Assembly (NCBI RefSeq): GCF_900299525.1 | Contig: NZ_OMKA01000001.1 | Span: forward strand, 930,001-994,000 | Length of the DNA stretch: 64,000 nucleotides | Source: Aquimarina sp. Aq78 | Lineage (GTDB): Bacteria > Bacteroidota > Bacteroidia > Flavobacteriales > Flavobacteriaceae | Direction: 5' to 3' | In this document: piece by piece, positions 56,288-64,000 of the stretch | Numbering within the stretch: position 1 is the first letter of the stretch | How the letters are laid out: every line of letters begins with the position of its first letter | Notes under the pieces: model-generated | Database searches by the model: none | What the model was told of the DNA's origin: nothing | The model's input: only the letters and a program-made list of their open reading frames with translations | Made by a program: the position numbers and the translations under genes

Positions 56288-56731
56288 TTATACTCGAATC
56301 CACTTTTGTGTTCTATATAAAAAAGCTATATATCCTCGCACATTAAGTACATTTGGGCTATCCTCATCAATCCAGATTTTACATCGGTATATTTTGCCAT
56401 TCTCTGGATCCATAATAGTTCCATCTTCATACTGATTCCCATCTTTTTCAAGTTCTTTGATAATCACCATTCCCTCTATAGGCTTATTATAGTCACTGCC
56501 TTTACATTCGATACATAACTTATTTCTTTCTGCTTCATCTAATACCTGTAGAATCTTCCCAAACAGTTTGTTTCCTTTCTTATAAATTTCTACGATAGAT
56601 CTCGGCTCTCCTGTATTATCATCAATAGTTTTCCATTGCCCTACTATTTGTTGTTGTTGTTGTGCATTTACTGTTGTCGATATTAGTAATATTGCTACAA
56701 AAAGAATTTTGCAAAAACTGATAACTTTCAT
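56288..56731 (-). CDS. DUF2147 family exported protein
   Basis: 147 residues with signal peptide (STTVNAQ, residue 24). The DUF2147 core is clear: IVGQWKTIDDNTGEPRSIVE, then KGNKLFGKILQVLDEAERNK and DPENGKIYRCKIW, ending GYIAFLYRTQKWIRV. The family has a lipocalin-like barrel and is a common small periplasmic protein of unknown role. It sits between two chalcone-isomerase-like paralogues on the same strand, preceded by the terminator at 56779-56810, so it probably has its own promoter. Confidence 0.92.
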   Translation of the reverse strand: MKVISFCKILFVAILLISTTVNAQQQQQIVGQWKTIDDNTGEPRSIVEIYKKGNKLFGKILQVLDEAERNKLCIECKGSDYNKPIEGMVIIKELEKDGNQYEDGTIMDPENGKIYRCKIWIDEDSPNVLNVRGYIAFLYRTQKWIRV

Positions 56732-56778
56732 GATAATTTGTGTTTATTAATCCTAAGATAAAAAAATATGACAAAAAC

Positions 56779-56810
56779 AAAAAGCTACCGATTAAAACCG
56801 GTAGCTTTTT
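56779..56810. terminator. Terminator after the second chalcone-isomerase-like gene
   Basis: A perfect 12-bp stem (56779-56790 with 56799-56810) around an eight-base loop, with A- and T-runs inside the stem ends. The gene it serves stops at 56835. Confidence 0.88.
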
Positions 56811-56834
56811 ACTTATTATTTTAATGGTATTAGG

Positions 56835-57398
56835 TTATTGTATTCCTAACATTCCATTTTTAATTTCTTCACTTGCTGGTTCATCTCCAAGCCAAATTTT
56901 AAATAAAGCATATTTAAAATCACGCCCCTTGATTACTCCAAGTTCTTTTTCGTTTTTAAAAGCAGTTACTCCTTTGTCTTTAATATATACTATATCAAAA
57001 ACATCGTTCTTTACTATAGCTTCAGAGAAAAAACTAATAAATTTATTTATTCTTTTATCTAGTGCTTTTGTATTACCAAAAGTGGCTCTATTAAAACCAT
57101 CTTTTACTGCTTTTATCATTTTCTTTTGTGTAACAAAACCAGAGACAATATTCAATTTTATAGCCATCGTTTCATTTGCATCAAGGATTTCTTTAGGGTC
57201 TTTGCTCTTTTTTGTTAAATAAAGTCCTCCTGCATACATATCAATCCAAAGCACTTTTCTCATTCCGGCACCATTTAATTTCAAATCGGTATCACCAAAA
57301 TTCTCTTCATAAGGCAAAATAGCTTTACCAACCCTAATTTGGGCAGTAGCAGCAGACAGGGAAATTAGTGCTAGCAGTACTAAAGTAATTTTTTTCAT
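56835..57398 (-). CDS. Chalcone isomerase-like protein (paralogue 2)
   Basis: 187 residues from the ATG at 57398. The frame is open to 57458, but the internal start is preferred: it begins a normal signal peptide (KKITLVLLALISLSAATAQ) and the promoter at 57456-57484 would overlap the longer version. The mature protein has the same blocks as paralogue 1 (IRVGKAILPYEENF, LNGAGMRKVLWIDMYAGGLY, GVIKGRDFKYALFKIWLGDE), and the two are more alike than either is to paralogue 3. Confidence 0.9.
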   Translation of the reverse strand: MKKITLVLLALISLSAATAQIRVGKAILPYEENFGDTDLKLNGAGMRKVLWIDMYAGGLYLTKKSKDPKEILDANETMAIKLNIVSGFVTQKKMIKAVKDGFNRATFGNTKALDKRINKFISFFSEAIVKNDVFDIVYIKDKGVTAFKNEKELGVIKGRDFKYALFKIWLGDEPASEEIKNGMLGIQ

Positions 57399-57455
57399 TA
57401 TAACTAAAGGTATTTGGGGTATTAATATTTGTTTATACTTATTTTTTAAAGCGCA

Positions 57456-57484
57456 CAAATATAAAAAATATTATGCACGCACAA
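57456..57484 (-). promoter_or_regulatory. Promoter of chalcone-isomerase-like paralogue 2
   Basis: Reading on the minus strand: TTG (57484-57482), 18 bases, TATATTTG (57463-57456). It is a near-consensus Bacteroidota promoter, 58 bases before the ATG at 57398. Confidence 0.65.
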
Positions 57485-57541
57485 CATCCTGAAATACATT
57501 TACTTAATTTTTTAACAAAAATACGATTATATCCTATTGGT

Positions 57542-58102
57542 TTAACTACCAAGCATTTCTTTTTTAAGCCCTTTATCTGCTGGTTTATTTCCTAACCAGA
57601 TACCAAAAAGTGCTTTTTTAAAATCTAACCCCTTGACGTATCCTTTTTCTTTACCATCTTTATAGATTACACTTCCTTTTCCCTTTTCATATACCATATC
57701 ATACACCTGATCTACTTCAATTTCATTATTAATAAAGCCAATAAATTTTTCTATTCTTTCGTTATAAGCCTCCATATTTCCGTTAGTTGATTTTTTAAAC
57801 CCTTCACGTAAAGCATTAGCCATTTTACTTCTAGACATCATACCAGAAAGAATATGCAACTTAATTGCCATAGTTTCATCTGCTTTAGCTATTGCACTGG
57901 CATTACTACTTTTTTTCTTAAGATATAATGCTCCTGCATAAATATCAAAAAAGAATTTTTCTCTAAGGCCTCCTCCATTAATCGTTAAATCTTCTCCATT
58001 AAATTTTACTGTATTAGGTAATGTAGCATCCCCAATTTTGGTTTGAGCCTGTGTAGATACAATAGTAAAAAAGGCAACAAATAATATACTTAGTTTTTTC
58101 AT
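57542..58102 (-). CDS. Chalcone isomerase-like protein (paralogue 3)
   Basis: 186 residues with signal peptide to TQAQ (residue 20). It shares the conserved blocks (TKIGDATLPNTVKFNGEDL, INGGGLREKFFFDIYAGALY, GYVKGLDFKKALFGIWLGNK), but several positions differ from paralogues 1 and 2: GAGMR becomes GGGLR, and the GRDFKYALF block becomes GLDFKKALF. It starts 33 bases after the yihY-like stop and has no promoter-like element of its own, so it may be the third gene of the nadC operon. Confidence 0.9.
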   Translation of the reverse strand: MKKLSILFVAFFTIVSTQAQTKIGDATLPNTVKFNGEDLTINGGGLREKFFFDIYAGALYLKKKSSNASAIAKADETMAIKLHILSGMMSRSKMANALREGFKKSTNGNMEAYNERIEKFIGFINNEIEVDQVYDMVYEKGKGSVIYKDGKEKGYVKGLDFKKALFGIWLGNKPADKGLKKEMLGS

Positions 58103-58135
58103 TTTAAAAATTATTAGAAATCTATATTAGTGAAA

Positions 58136-59059
58136 TTATGTATTAAAATTCTTTCTTAATTGATTTAATGATGCATTTAGTTCAAAACCCAGCAGTACTA
58201 AATTAGCATTAAGCCATATATATAGCATTAATATCAACATTGCTCCAATCGAACCGTACAATTGATTATAATTTGAGAAATTATCAATATATATCCCAAA
58301 CAGATATGTTGTGATTATAATCAAAAAGGTAGTCATAAATGCTCCCGGTGAAAAGAACTTATTCTGTTTTCCTTCTGAAGTACCGAAATAAAATAAAGTA
58401 GCTATGATCACAAATATCATAAAAACAAATAATGCATATTTACCCAAAGTTAACCAAAAAACAGTATCATCGACAACACCCATTTTATTTAAATCATCTA
58501 CTAAATACGAAAAGTATAAAGTTCCTATAACCGTAATTAACAATAACGATGCCACGATAATTGACACTCCCAGCGCTACTACATATTGCCTTACAAAATT
58601 TCTATTTAGAGTTACATGATAAGAGTATTCAAAACCAGAAAAAACTGCATTAACTCCATTGGTCATAAAAAGTATAGATAGTACAAAAACAGTGGATAGT
58701 AGTCCTCCTCGGGGATTAGATGCTATATCTTCGAATATCCCAGAGAAAAAATCTGAAGATTGATTCGGTAATGCTCCTTTAATAAATTCGAAAAAATTCT
58801 CCTCAAACCCGTCTATTGGTACATAGGGAATCAAATTAAGAAGAAATAATAAGAATGGAAACAGAGAAAGGAAAAAACTCCATGATATCGCACTGGCTCT
58901 AGCCGAAAAAGTACCTTTTATAATCCCGATAACATAGATTTCTATTAGATCGTATATCGATAATCCTTCAAAACCAGGAAGAATAAGTTTCTTCCCTATT
59001 TTGACCAATATATTGATCACAGGAATCTTGTTAAGCTTATCTTCTACGGGTTTTGACAT
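58136..59059 (-). CDS. YihY/virulence factor BrkB family membrane protein
   Basis: 307 residues with six hydrophobic segments. The first (ASAISWSFFLSLFPFLLFLL) carries the family-defining region, and the later part has SPGAFMTTFLIIITTYLFGI and YGSIGAMLILMLYIWLNANL, which is the conserved C-terminal signature. Members were once called RNase BN, which is now known to be wrong; the role is unknown, possibly transport. It starts three bases after the nadC stop, so the two are co-transcribed. Confidence 0.93.
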   Translation of the reverse strand: MSKPVEDKLNKIPVINILVKIGKKLILPGFEGLSIYDLIEIYVIGIIKGTFSARASAISWSFFLSLFPFLLFLLNLIPYVPIDGFEENFFEFIKGALPNQSSDFFSGIFEDIASNPRGGLLSTVFVLSILFMTNGVNAVFSGFEYSYHVTLNRNFVRQYVVALGVSIIVASLLLITVIGTLYFSYLVDDLNKMGVVDDTVFWLTLGKYALFVFMIFVIIATLFYFGTSEGKQNKFFSPGAFMTTFLIIITTYLFGIYIDNFSNYNQLYGSIGAMLILMLYIWLNANLVLLGFELNASLNQLRKNFNT

Positions 59060-59062
59060 ATA

Positions 59063-59920
59063 TTATACAGCTTTCAGACTCAAATCCAGATTATAAACAG
59101 AATGTGTTAGCGCACCGCTGCTAATATAATCTACTCCACATTCTGCATATTTACGAACAGTTTCTTCATTAATTCCTCCACTGGATTCGGTAAGACACGA
59201 ATCACCAATTAATTCCACAGCTTTTCGAGTATCTTCATAATTAAAATTATCAATCAATATTCGATACACTCCTGGTGTTTGAAGTATTTCTTTGATCTCA
59301 TTAAGATCTCGGGCTTCAACAATAATTTTAAGATCAAGGTTTTGGTCAGAAAGATATTGTTTAGTCTTTACTATAGCTTTGGTAATTCCCCCGGCAAAAT
59401 CGATATGGTTATCTTTTAGCATTACCATATCATATAATGCAAACCGATGATTCTCTCCTCCTCCAATCTTTACCGCCCATTTTTCTATTGCTCGTATTCC
59501 CGGAGTTGTTTTTCGAGTATCTAGAATCTTTGTTCCTGTACCATCCAAAAGAGTAACAAAATGATTTGTTTTGGTAGCAATTGCACTCATTCGTTGCATG
59601 GCATTAAGTACTAATCGTTCTGCTTTGAGGATAGACTGTGAACTTCCTGAAACATAAAAAGCTACATCTCCGTATTTAACACGAGATCCATCTTCTAGTA
59701 CAGTCTCAATTTTTATATTTGGATCTACATAATTAAACACGCTCTTGGCAAAATCTACTCCCGCCAGGATACCTTCGTCCTTAACTAAAAGTTTTGCTTT
59801 TCCGGTGGTGGATTCTGGAATACAAGCTAATGAACTATGATCACCATCTCCTACATCTTCGCGTATGGCATTGGTAATTATCAAATCAATTTCTTTATTG
59901 AATTGGGTTTTGCTAATCAT
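59063..59920 (-). CDS. nadC: Nicotinate-nucleotide pyrophosphorylase (carboxylating)
   Basis: 285 residues of the type II phosphoribosyltransferase that converts quinolinate and PRPP to nicotinate mononucleotide in NAD synthesis. Signatures are EDVGDGDHSSLA at the start, LNAMQRMSAIATKTNHFV, DTRKTTPGIRAIEKWAVKIG and the closing TESSGGINEETVRKYAECGV. All substrate-binding Arg/Lys residues in these blocks are present. nadA and nadB are not in the window. It heads a minus-strand group with the yihY-like gene. Confidence 0.97.
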   Translation of the reverse strand: MISKTQFNKEIDLIITNAIREDVGDGDHSSLACIPESTTGKAKLLVKDEGILAGVDFAKSVFNYVDPNIKIETVLEDGSRVKYGDVAFYVSGSSQSILKAERLVLNAMQRMSAIATKTNHFVTLLDGTGTKILDTRKTTPGIRAIEKWAVKIGGGENHRFALYDMVMLKDNHIDFAGGITKAIVKTKQYLSDQNLDLKIIVEARDLNEIKEILQTPGVYRILIDNFNYEDTRKAVELIGDSCLTESSGGINEETVRKYAECGVDYISSGALTHSVYNLDLSLKAV

Positions 59921-60061
59921 ATTGAATGGTTATTTTTGCTAATGTAAAAAAAGAAGTCGGAAGTACGAAGTGAGAAGCACATCGTATTTTTATTTACTTT
60001 ACACCATAAATCTAAGTTTCACCTGGTTTTTGAGTAGAAATTACTACAATATTAAATACAC

Positions 60062-60535
60062 ATGAATATTAAATTACTTGCCGTAGGCAAAACAGACGAC
60101 AAACAACTCAATGACCTTATCAATAACTATATCAAAAGGTTACAGTTTTATATTAAATTTAGTTTTGAAATCATTCCCGATATTAAGAATGCAAAAAATC
60201 TTAGTGAATCTCAACAAAAAGAAAAAGAAGGGAAATTAATTCTTAATCACGTCGAAAATTCTGATGTATTGGTATTATTAGATGAAAATGGAAAGCAATA
60301 TGATTCTGTACTATTTTCTGAAGTATTGCAAAAACATATGAATAGCGGGATTAAACAATTAATTTTTGCAATAGGAGGCCCTTATGGGTTTAGCCCAGAA
60401 GTGTATAGTAGAGCTAATAGCAAACTATCATTATCCAAAATGACATTTTCGCATCAAATGATACGTTTATTTTTTGTAGAACAATTATATCGTGGATTTA
60501 CCATTTTAAAAAATGAACCTTACCATCATCGATAA
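60062..60535 (+). CDS. rlmH: 23S rRNA (pseudouridine1915-N3)-methyltransferase
   Basis: 157 residues, SPOUT superfamily, the normal RlmH size. The start MNIKLLAVGKTDDKQLNDLI, the SAM-binding trefoil-knot residues in LIFAIGGPYGFSPEVY and the final LSKMTFSHQMIRLFFVEQLY are diagnostic. It ends YHHR, as the family does. The stop codon lies inside an 8-bp hairpin (60515-60522 with 60533-60540) without a T-run. Confidence 0.97.
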   Translation: MNIKLLAVGKTDDKQLNDLINNYIKRLQFYIKFSFEIIPDIKNAKNLSESQQKEKEGKLILNHVENSDVLVLLDENGKQYDSVLFSEVLQKHMNSGIKQLIFAIGGPYGFSPEVYSRANSKLSLSKMTFSHQMIRLFFVEQLYRGFTILKNEPYHHR

Positions 60536-60587
60536 GGTTCATAGTACTTTACAATTATAATTTTCTCATATTCCTACTGTATTTTAA

Positions 60588-60821
60588 TTATTCTTTAATG
60601 ATATCTTTAAAATCGTCAAACATATCTATCAGATCTTCTGTATTAGTAATAGAGATGTTAATCCTATAATAACCTTCTCCTGATTCATCTCCAGAATAAC
60701 TAATAGACACTTTTGAGTTTGAAGTTGTTTGGGTATTGCTCAAAAAAAGAGTAAATACGAAGTATAATGTGCAAATGATTGTTTTTGTAATTTTTGTTTT
60801 TTTTGATTGAACAAATAACAC
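60588..60821 (-). pseudogene. Decayed copy of the small secreted protein at 62733
   Basis: The readable frame gives 77 residues from a GTG, but alignment with the 140-residue gene at 62733-63155 shows decay. The position of its ATG is ACA here (60786-60788), while the leader before it is conserved (TCAATCAAAAAA). The coding part matches from TIIC through SISYSGDESGEGYYRINISI, then jumps in frame to LIDMFDDFKDIIKE, with 72 codons missing between two copies of GAAGAT. The signal peptide is thus displaced inward and the central domain is lost. It directly follows the S41 peptidase stop by 11 bases and may still be transcribed. Confidence 0.75.
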
Positions 60822-60832
60822 TTGCTCTTTTT

Positions 60833-62407
60833 TTAATCATTATTGATAAACTTCTTAATCGCATTATTTAATACATAAAGTTCTCTGTTTTCGAAATTTT
60901 CTTTGTTAAGCCCTACAAGAAGATCCAGCTTAGCAGGGTTGCCCTGAAGCATTTCTCCTTGTTTATTTACAGTTCGTGAATAAGGTATAGAGAATTGAAA
61001 AATTTCCTGACCTGCTATCTTATATTCTCTTTGATCGTTTCCTATATAGGTTTTCTTAATGCTTCCATTATCATCTATATAAAACACCACCGTAACAAGT
61101 GCAAAAGTGAGGTCTGCAGATTGAGGCTGTCCTACAACAAGGGCATTACCATATTCTTTCATACGATATGCAAAATCATCGGCAGAGCTTGCAGTATTTT
61201 CATTTACCAAAACGATAACATTTTTAAACTCGCGCTTTGCAGTTTTATTAGGTTGAATATACGCTAAGTCGCAATTCTCACTACCTCTACAAAAATCTGC
61301 CCTGATCGGTAAAAAATCACCTGTTTTAGTTTTTTCATATGTTTTGTTTTTCAGAATATTTTCAAACCATTTTTCTGCACCACTAAACCCATATGATAAT
61401 TCTAATCGTAGGTTTTCATTAAGCAAAAGCCCTGTCTTCTTATATTGTACTCTAAGATCCATAAACTGAGATGAACAAAGTTCTGCCATAAATGATGAAT
61501 TCTCCTTTCCTCCAGGGTTATCCTGAACATCAAATACAATATGATCTACCTGGTTTTTTATTAATTGTAAACCTTGTCTAAGCTTTTGAATATCACTACA
61601 TATTGTAGAATCTTTTGCCTCTAGTGCACACCTTAAATCATTACTACCACGTTTATATGCAAAATTTTTAATTTTTACTAATGCAATCTTATTCTTAACC
61701 AGTAATGCTGCTTTATACCCCTTTTTAACAAGTTTCCAATCTTTGTAACCGCTAACATCTATGGCTTTATATCTGTTATACCAAGACGCTTTATCTTCAT
61801 TTTTATGATAAACAACTTTTTTTGAACTACCATCAGAATAAGTGATACTTTCAGGAATCTTTCCGTTGATTTTCAAACCATTTTCGAATCGAAATTTAAA
61901 ACTGGCCTGACTGGTTCCCAAACCATTTGATCTGGTTTCATAATTCACAAATTTTTTAAAAACATCTTTTATTGAAACGTCATTGATTTTTTGAATGGTT
62001 TTTTTCGTTTCTAAATCAAAAAATGAAATATTTGGATAGGTATATCCAATTTTAATGGAACTTTTGTATCTATTTTTCTTAGTTTTTTCTGTTGGATAAG
62101 TAAAACGAAAATAAGAATGCCCACTAACGAATCCTCTTCCAAAATCAAGAAACTTTTGCCTTAATTCCTGGTAATTATCTACTTTTTTGAATTGTGTTTC
62201 GTGATATTTCTTATACTGATCCCAGGATACATCCTTAGTTTTATTCCTAACGACAATAGCTTCTGCATCCAGAAATTCTATTTCTGAAATCATTTGTTTG
62301 TACAATTCTGACACTTGTTCAGAGGTTAAAAATGACTTATCTTTATCTTGAGCATTAACTGAAATTACAATACTCAAAAAAAATATACTGTTAATAATTA
62401 GTTTCAT
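60833..62407 (-). CDS. S41 family peptidase, exported
   Basis: 524 residues with a signal peptide (FFLSIVISVNAQ, residue 19). The C-terminal half has the S41 tail-specific-protease fold: NKIALVKIKNFAYKRGS, then DHIVFDVQDNPGGKENSSFM (oxyanion and substrate region), and VLVNENTASSADDFAYRMKE, which holds the catalytic Ser (407 or 408). No clear PDZ domain is seen between the N-terminal region and the core. It is embedded between paralogues of a small secreted family, so it may act on or with them; that is only positional evidence. Confidence 0.87.
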   Translation of the reverse strand: MKLIINSIFFLSIVISVNAQDKDKSFLTSEQVSELYKQMISEIEFLDAEAIVVRNKTKDVSWDQYKKYHETQFKKVDNYQELRQKFLDFGRGFVSGHSYFRFTYPTEKTKKNRYKSSIKIGYTYPNISFFDLETKKTIQKINDVSIKDVFKKFVNYETRSNGLGTSQASFKFRFENGLKINGKIPESITYSDGSSKKVVYHKNEDKASWYNRYKAIDVSGYKDWKLVKKGYKAALLVKNKIALVKIKNFAYKRGSNDLRCALEAKDSTICSDIQKLRQGLQLIKNQVDHIVFDVQDNPGGKENSSFMAELCSSQFMDLRVQYKKTGLLLNENLRLELSYGFSGAEKWFENILKNKTYEKTKTGDFLPIRADFCRGSENCDLAYIQPNKTAKREFKNVIVLVNENTASSADDFAYRMKEYGNALVVGQPQSADLTFALVTVVFYIDDNGSIKKTYIGNDQREYKIAGQEIFQFSIPYSRTVNKQGEMLQGNPAKLDLLVGLNKENFENRELYVLNNAIKKFINND

Positions 62408-62732
62408 CTGTTTATTTCATTGTTAGAGGTTATACTTCGACTTAACTCGGTATAGTATGAAACCTTTGAAGGTTAAACGATTTTTCTTCTATGTGTATTT
62501 AATGATACTTTTTAATCGTGTCGGTTTCTTTCTTGTTTTAAATAGTAAGACGGGTATGGGTTAAGAATAACTCATACTTCTTCATAAAAAGTAAATAAGA
62601 GTTTCTTTTGCCAAAAACACTATCTTGACAATCGCACTGCTTTTCTTTTAAGATATTCTGTTGATTAAATCCGGATAGTATTGAAATTATCCCCTATCCC
62701 AGACCCTGGTGTTGTATAGTTCAAGTAAGAAA
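62408..62732. other. Intergenic region before the S41 peptidase
   Basis: 325 bases between two minus-strand genes. It should hold the S41 promoter, but no TAnnTTTG box is present on the minus strand. No gene remnant, hairpin with T-run or repeat was recognised. Confidence 0.4.
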
Positions 62733-63155
62733 CTACTGTGTTATTATCTCTTTTAAATCCTGAAACATATCTATCAAATCTTCTACTAAATCGGCAGATA
62801 CAAATTCTTTATCCATAAAAACGTTTAGTTTTCCTCTTTTCAGTTTTACAACATACCCTGTTTCTCCTTTGGTATTATATTTCCAGGTAGATGTCGTTCC
62901 GTTTTTAGTCATTTCAGGAGTTAAATGATCTTTTAAAAACTGTTTTAGTTTTCCTGTTTTGGATGATGGGAAGCTAGCTTTTAATGTATACATATCTTCT
63001 GTATTAGAGATAGAAATGTTTACTCTATAATTACCTTCTCCAGGTTCGTCGCTAGAATAACTAATAGACACTTTAGAGTTTGAAGTTGAAGTTGTTTGGG
63101 CATTGCTCAAAGAAAGAGCAAATACAAGACTTAATACACAAATAATTGTTTTCAT
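62733..63155 (-). CDS. Small secreted protein (intact paralogue)
   Basis: 140 residues with signal peptide to LSNAQ (residue 20), a Ser/Thr-rich start (TTSTSNSKVSISYSSDEPGE), a compact alpha/beta region (SFPSSKTGKLKQFLKDHL; TWKYNTKGETGYVVKLKRGK) and a C-terminal helix (LVEDLIDMFQDLKEIITQ). No known family is recognised. The gene at 63184 is a diverged paralogue and the pseudogene at 60588 a closer one; all share a leader with TCAATCAAAAAACAAA. The response regulator at 63655 reads the same way just upstream, so these may be its targets or operon partners. Confidence 0.75.
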   Translation of the reverse strand: MKTIICVLSLVFALSLSNAQTTSTSNSKVSISYSSDEPGEGNYRVNISISNTEDMYTLKASFPSSKTGKLKQFLKDHLTPEMTKNGTTSTWKYNTKGETGYVVKLKRGKLNVFMDKEFVSADLVEDLIDMFQDLKEIITQ

Positions 63156-63183
63156 AATTTTTGTTTTTTGATTGATGATTGAT

Positions 63184-63630
63184 TTAATTTTCGTTTTTTG
63201 ATGTAATTGATTTTAATTCTTTGCCTATTCTTTCAAATTTCTTAATCAGTTTATTTGAGGCCAGTTCTTTATCTACATTGATTCTTAATCTATTTTCTTT
63301 GAGTCGCACTTCATATAATTCTTCATTTTCAGTTTCTTTTCTCCACAAATAAGCCTCATCCTCGATGGTCATATTTTCTTTTCCAAATTGATCGATGAGG
63401 TAAGATTTCACATCATTTTCCATATACTTCATAAATCTTATTTTGATTCTAAAACTCTTTCCCATATCAATGATAGCAAAGGACCTAGAATAACTTTTCT
63501 CACTCGAATCATCACTAATACTTATAGTTACTTCTGATGTTGACTTAGAAGAACTTGTGGAGCTTGTTTGGGCATTCATTGTTAGTAATCCTATAAGAAG
63601 ATTTACCAAAATGGTGATTAATGTTTTCAT
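63184..63630 (-). CDS. Small secreted protein (diverged paralogue)
   Basis: 148 residues with signal peptide to TMNAQ (residue 20), then a very Ser-rich segment (TSSTSSSKSTSEVTISISDD), a middle region (FRIKIRFMKYMENDVKSYLI) and a charged C-terminal helix (SNKLIKKFERIGKELKSITS). The layout is the same as at 62733: Ser-rich start, V-x-I-S-(Y/I)-S element, a helix of the KxFLxDx(L/F) type, an R(L/K)(R/N) strand and a final helix. It begins 24 bases after the response regulator gene stops, so co-transcription is likely. Confidence 0.72.
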   Translation of the reverse strand: MKTLITILVNLLIGLLTMNAQTSSTSSSKSTSEVTISISDDSSEKSYSRSFAIIDMGKSFRIKIRFMKYMENDVKSYLIDQFGKENMTIEDEAYLWRKETENEELYEVRLKENRLRINVDKELASNKLIKKFERIGKELKSITSKNEN

Positions 63631-63654
63631 ATTGTTTGTTTTTTGATTGATGAT

Positions 63655-64000
63655 TTAAGCTATACTAAATGTGAGACCAACCCCACGTACACTTTCTATA
63701 TTTATGTTATTATCTTCTTTAAAATATTTTCTTAATCGACTTATGAATACATCCATACTTCTACCAGAGAAAAAATCATCATTACCCCAGACATCCTTAA
63801 GCACATCTTCTCTTTTGATCATTGTATTTCTATGTTCCCATAAATATTGAATTAACAATGTTTCCTTTTCTGTTAATCGCTGTGATTCTCCATTTAATTT
63901 TAATTGATGATTAACAATATCAAACTCATAATTCCCTATTCTTACAACATCTTCTTTAATGGATTCTACTTTTCGCGTTCGTTTTAAAATATTTTGAAGT
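63655..64000 (-). CDS. OmpR-family response regulator, C-terminal part
   Basis: The gene runs off the window edge; 115 residues up to the stop at 63655 are visible and the frame is open to the boundary. The winged-helix DNA-binding domain is complete: RLTEKETLLIQYLWEHRNTM, then REDVLKDVWGNDDFFSGRSM and DVFISRLRKYFKEDNNINIE, ending VRGVGLTFSIA. The pattern is that of RprY-like regulators in Bacteroidota. The receiver domain and probably the partner kinase lie beyond 64000. Confidence 0.92.
   Translation of the reverse strand, partial: LQNILKRTRKVESIKEDVVRIGNYEFDIVNHQLKLNGESQRLTEKETLLIQYLWEHRNTMIKREDVLKDVWGNDDFFSGRSMDVFISRLRKYFKEDNNINIESVRGVGLTFSIA

Noticed and set aside
57399..57458. Longer N terminus for the second chalcone-isomerase-like protein
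   Set aside because: The 20 extra residues precede a normal signal peptide, and the promoter at 57456-57484 overlaps the upstream start.

Overview
The window is chromosomal DNA from a member of the Bacteroidota, most likely a marine Flavobacteriaceae of the Aquimarina/Kordia kind; the genus is an inference. Evidence for this is the low G+C content, secreted proteins whose signal peptides end in ..AQ, a type IX secretion system (T9SS) sorting domain with SprB-like repeats, an Oar-like TonB-dependent receptor, DUF4290 beside murA, and promoters of the Bacteroidota type (TTTG, about 19 bases, TAnnTTTG). No CRISPR array, insertion sequence, integrase or rRNA gene was found.

Left part (1-20.7 kb), mostly housekeeping: a cold-shock protein, a membrane hybrid-less sensor kinase, murA (with Asp in place of the fosfomycin-target Cys), DUF4290 and DUF493 proteins, and a four-gene molybdenum hydroxylase operon (2Fe-2S subunit, Tat-exported large subunit, XdhC, MocA-like cytidylyltransferase). 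These are followed by a PepSY membrane protein, a small ATPase, recQ, fmt, HU, YqgE, a class IV aminotransferase, a START-like protein, tRNA-Met(CAT), a small membrane protein, an AraC regulator and a DUF3291 protein.

Middle part (20.8-41.6 kb), the most unusual region: a minus-strand block of very large exported proteins. In transcription order these are a 1580-residue beta-rich protein, a 693-residue fibronectin type III protein, a 1136-residue protein with SprB-like repeats and a T9SS sorting domain, a PKD lipoprotein, a 2000-residue TANFOR-type giant, a 160-residue cytoplasmic protein that overlaps the giant by ATGA, and, after a 222-base gap, an 811-residue outer-membrane barrel. The giant carries an internal HExxH zinc-protease signature and ends in a module that looks like a polymorphic-toxin tip, so the overlapping small gene is a good immunity candidate. 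My reading is a surface-delivered contact-dependent toxin system linked to T9SS.

Right part (42-64 kb): a lipoprotein, hisS, an orphan MacB-type permease, a DUF6495-like protein, an M20 peptidase, an Oar-like receptor, the rpsF-rpsR-rplI operon, a LytTR regulator, priA, three chalcone-isomerase-like paralogues with a DUF2147 protein between two of them, a YihY protein, nadC and rlmH. The end holds a small family of secreted paralogues, one of them a decayed copy, beside an S41 peptidase and a response regulator cut by the window edge.
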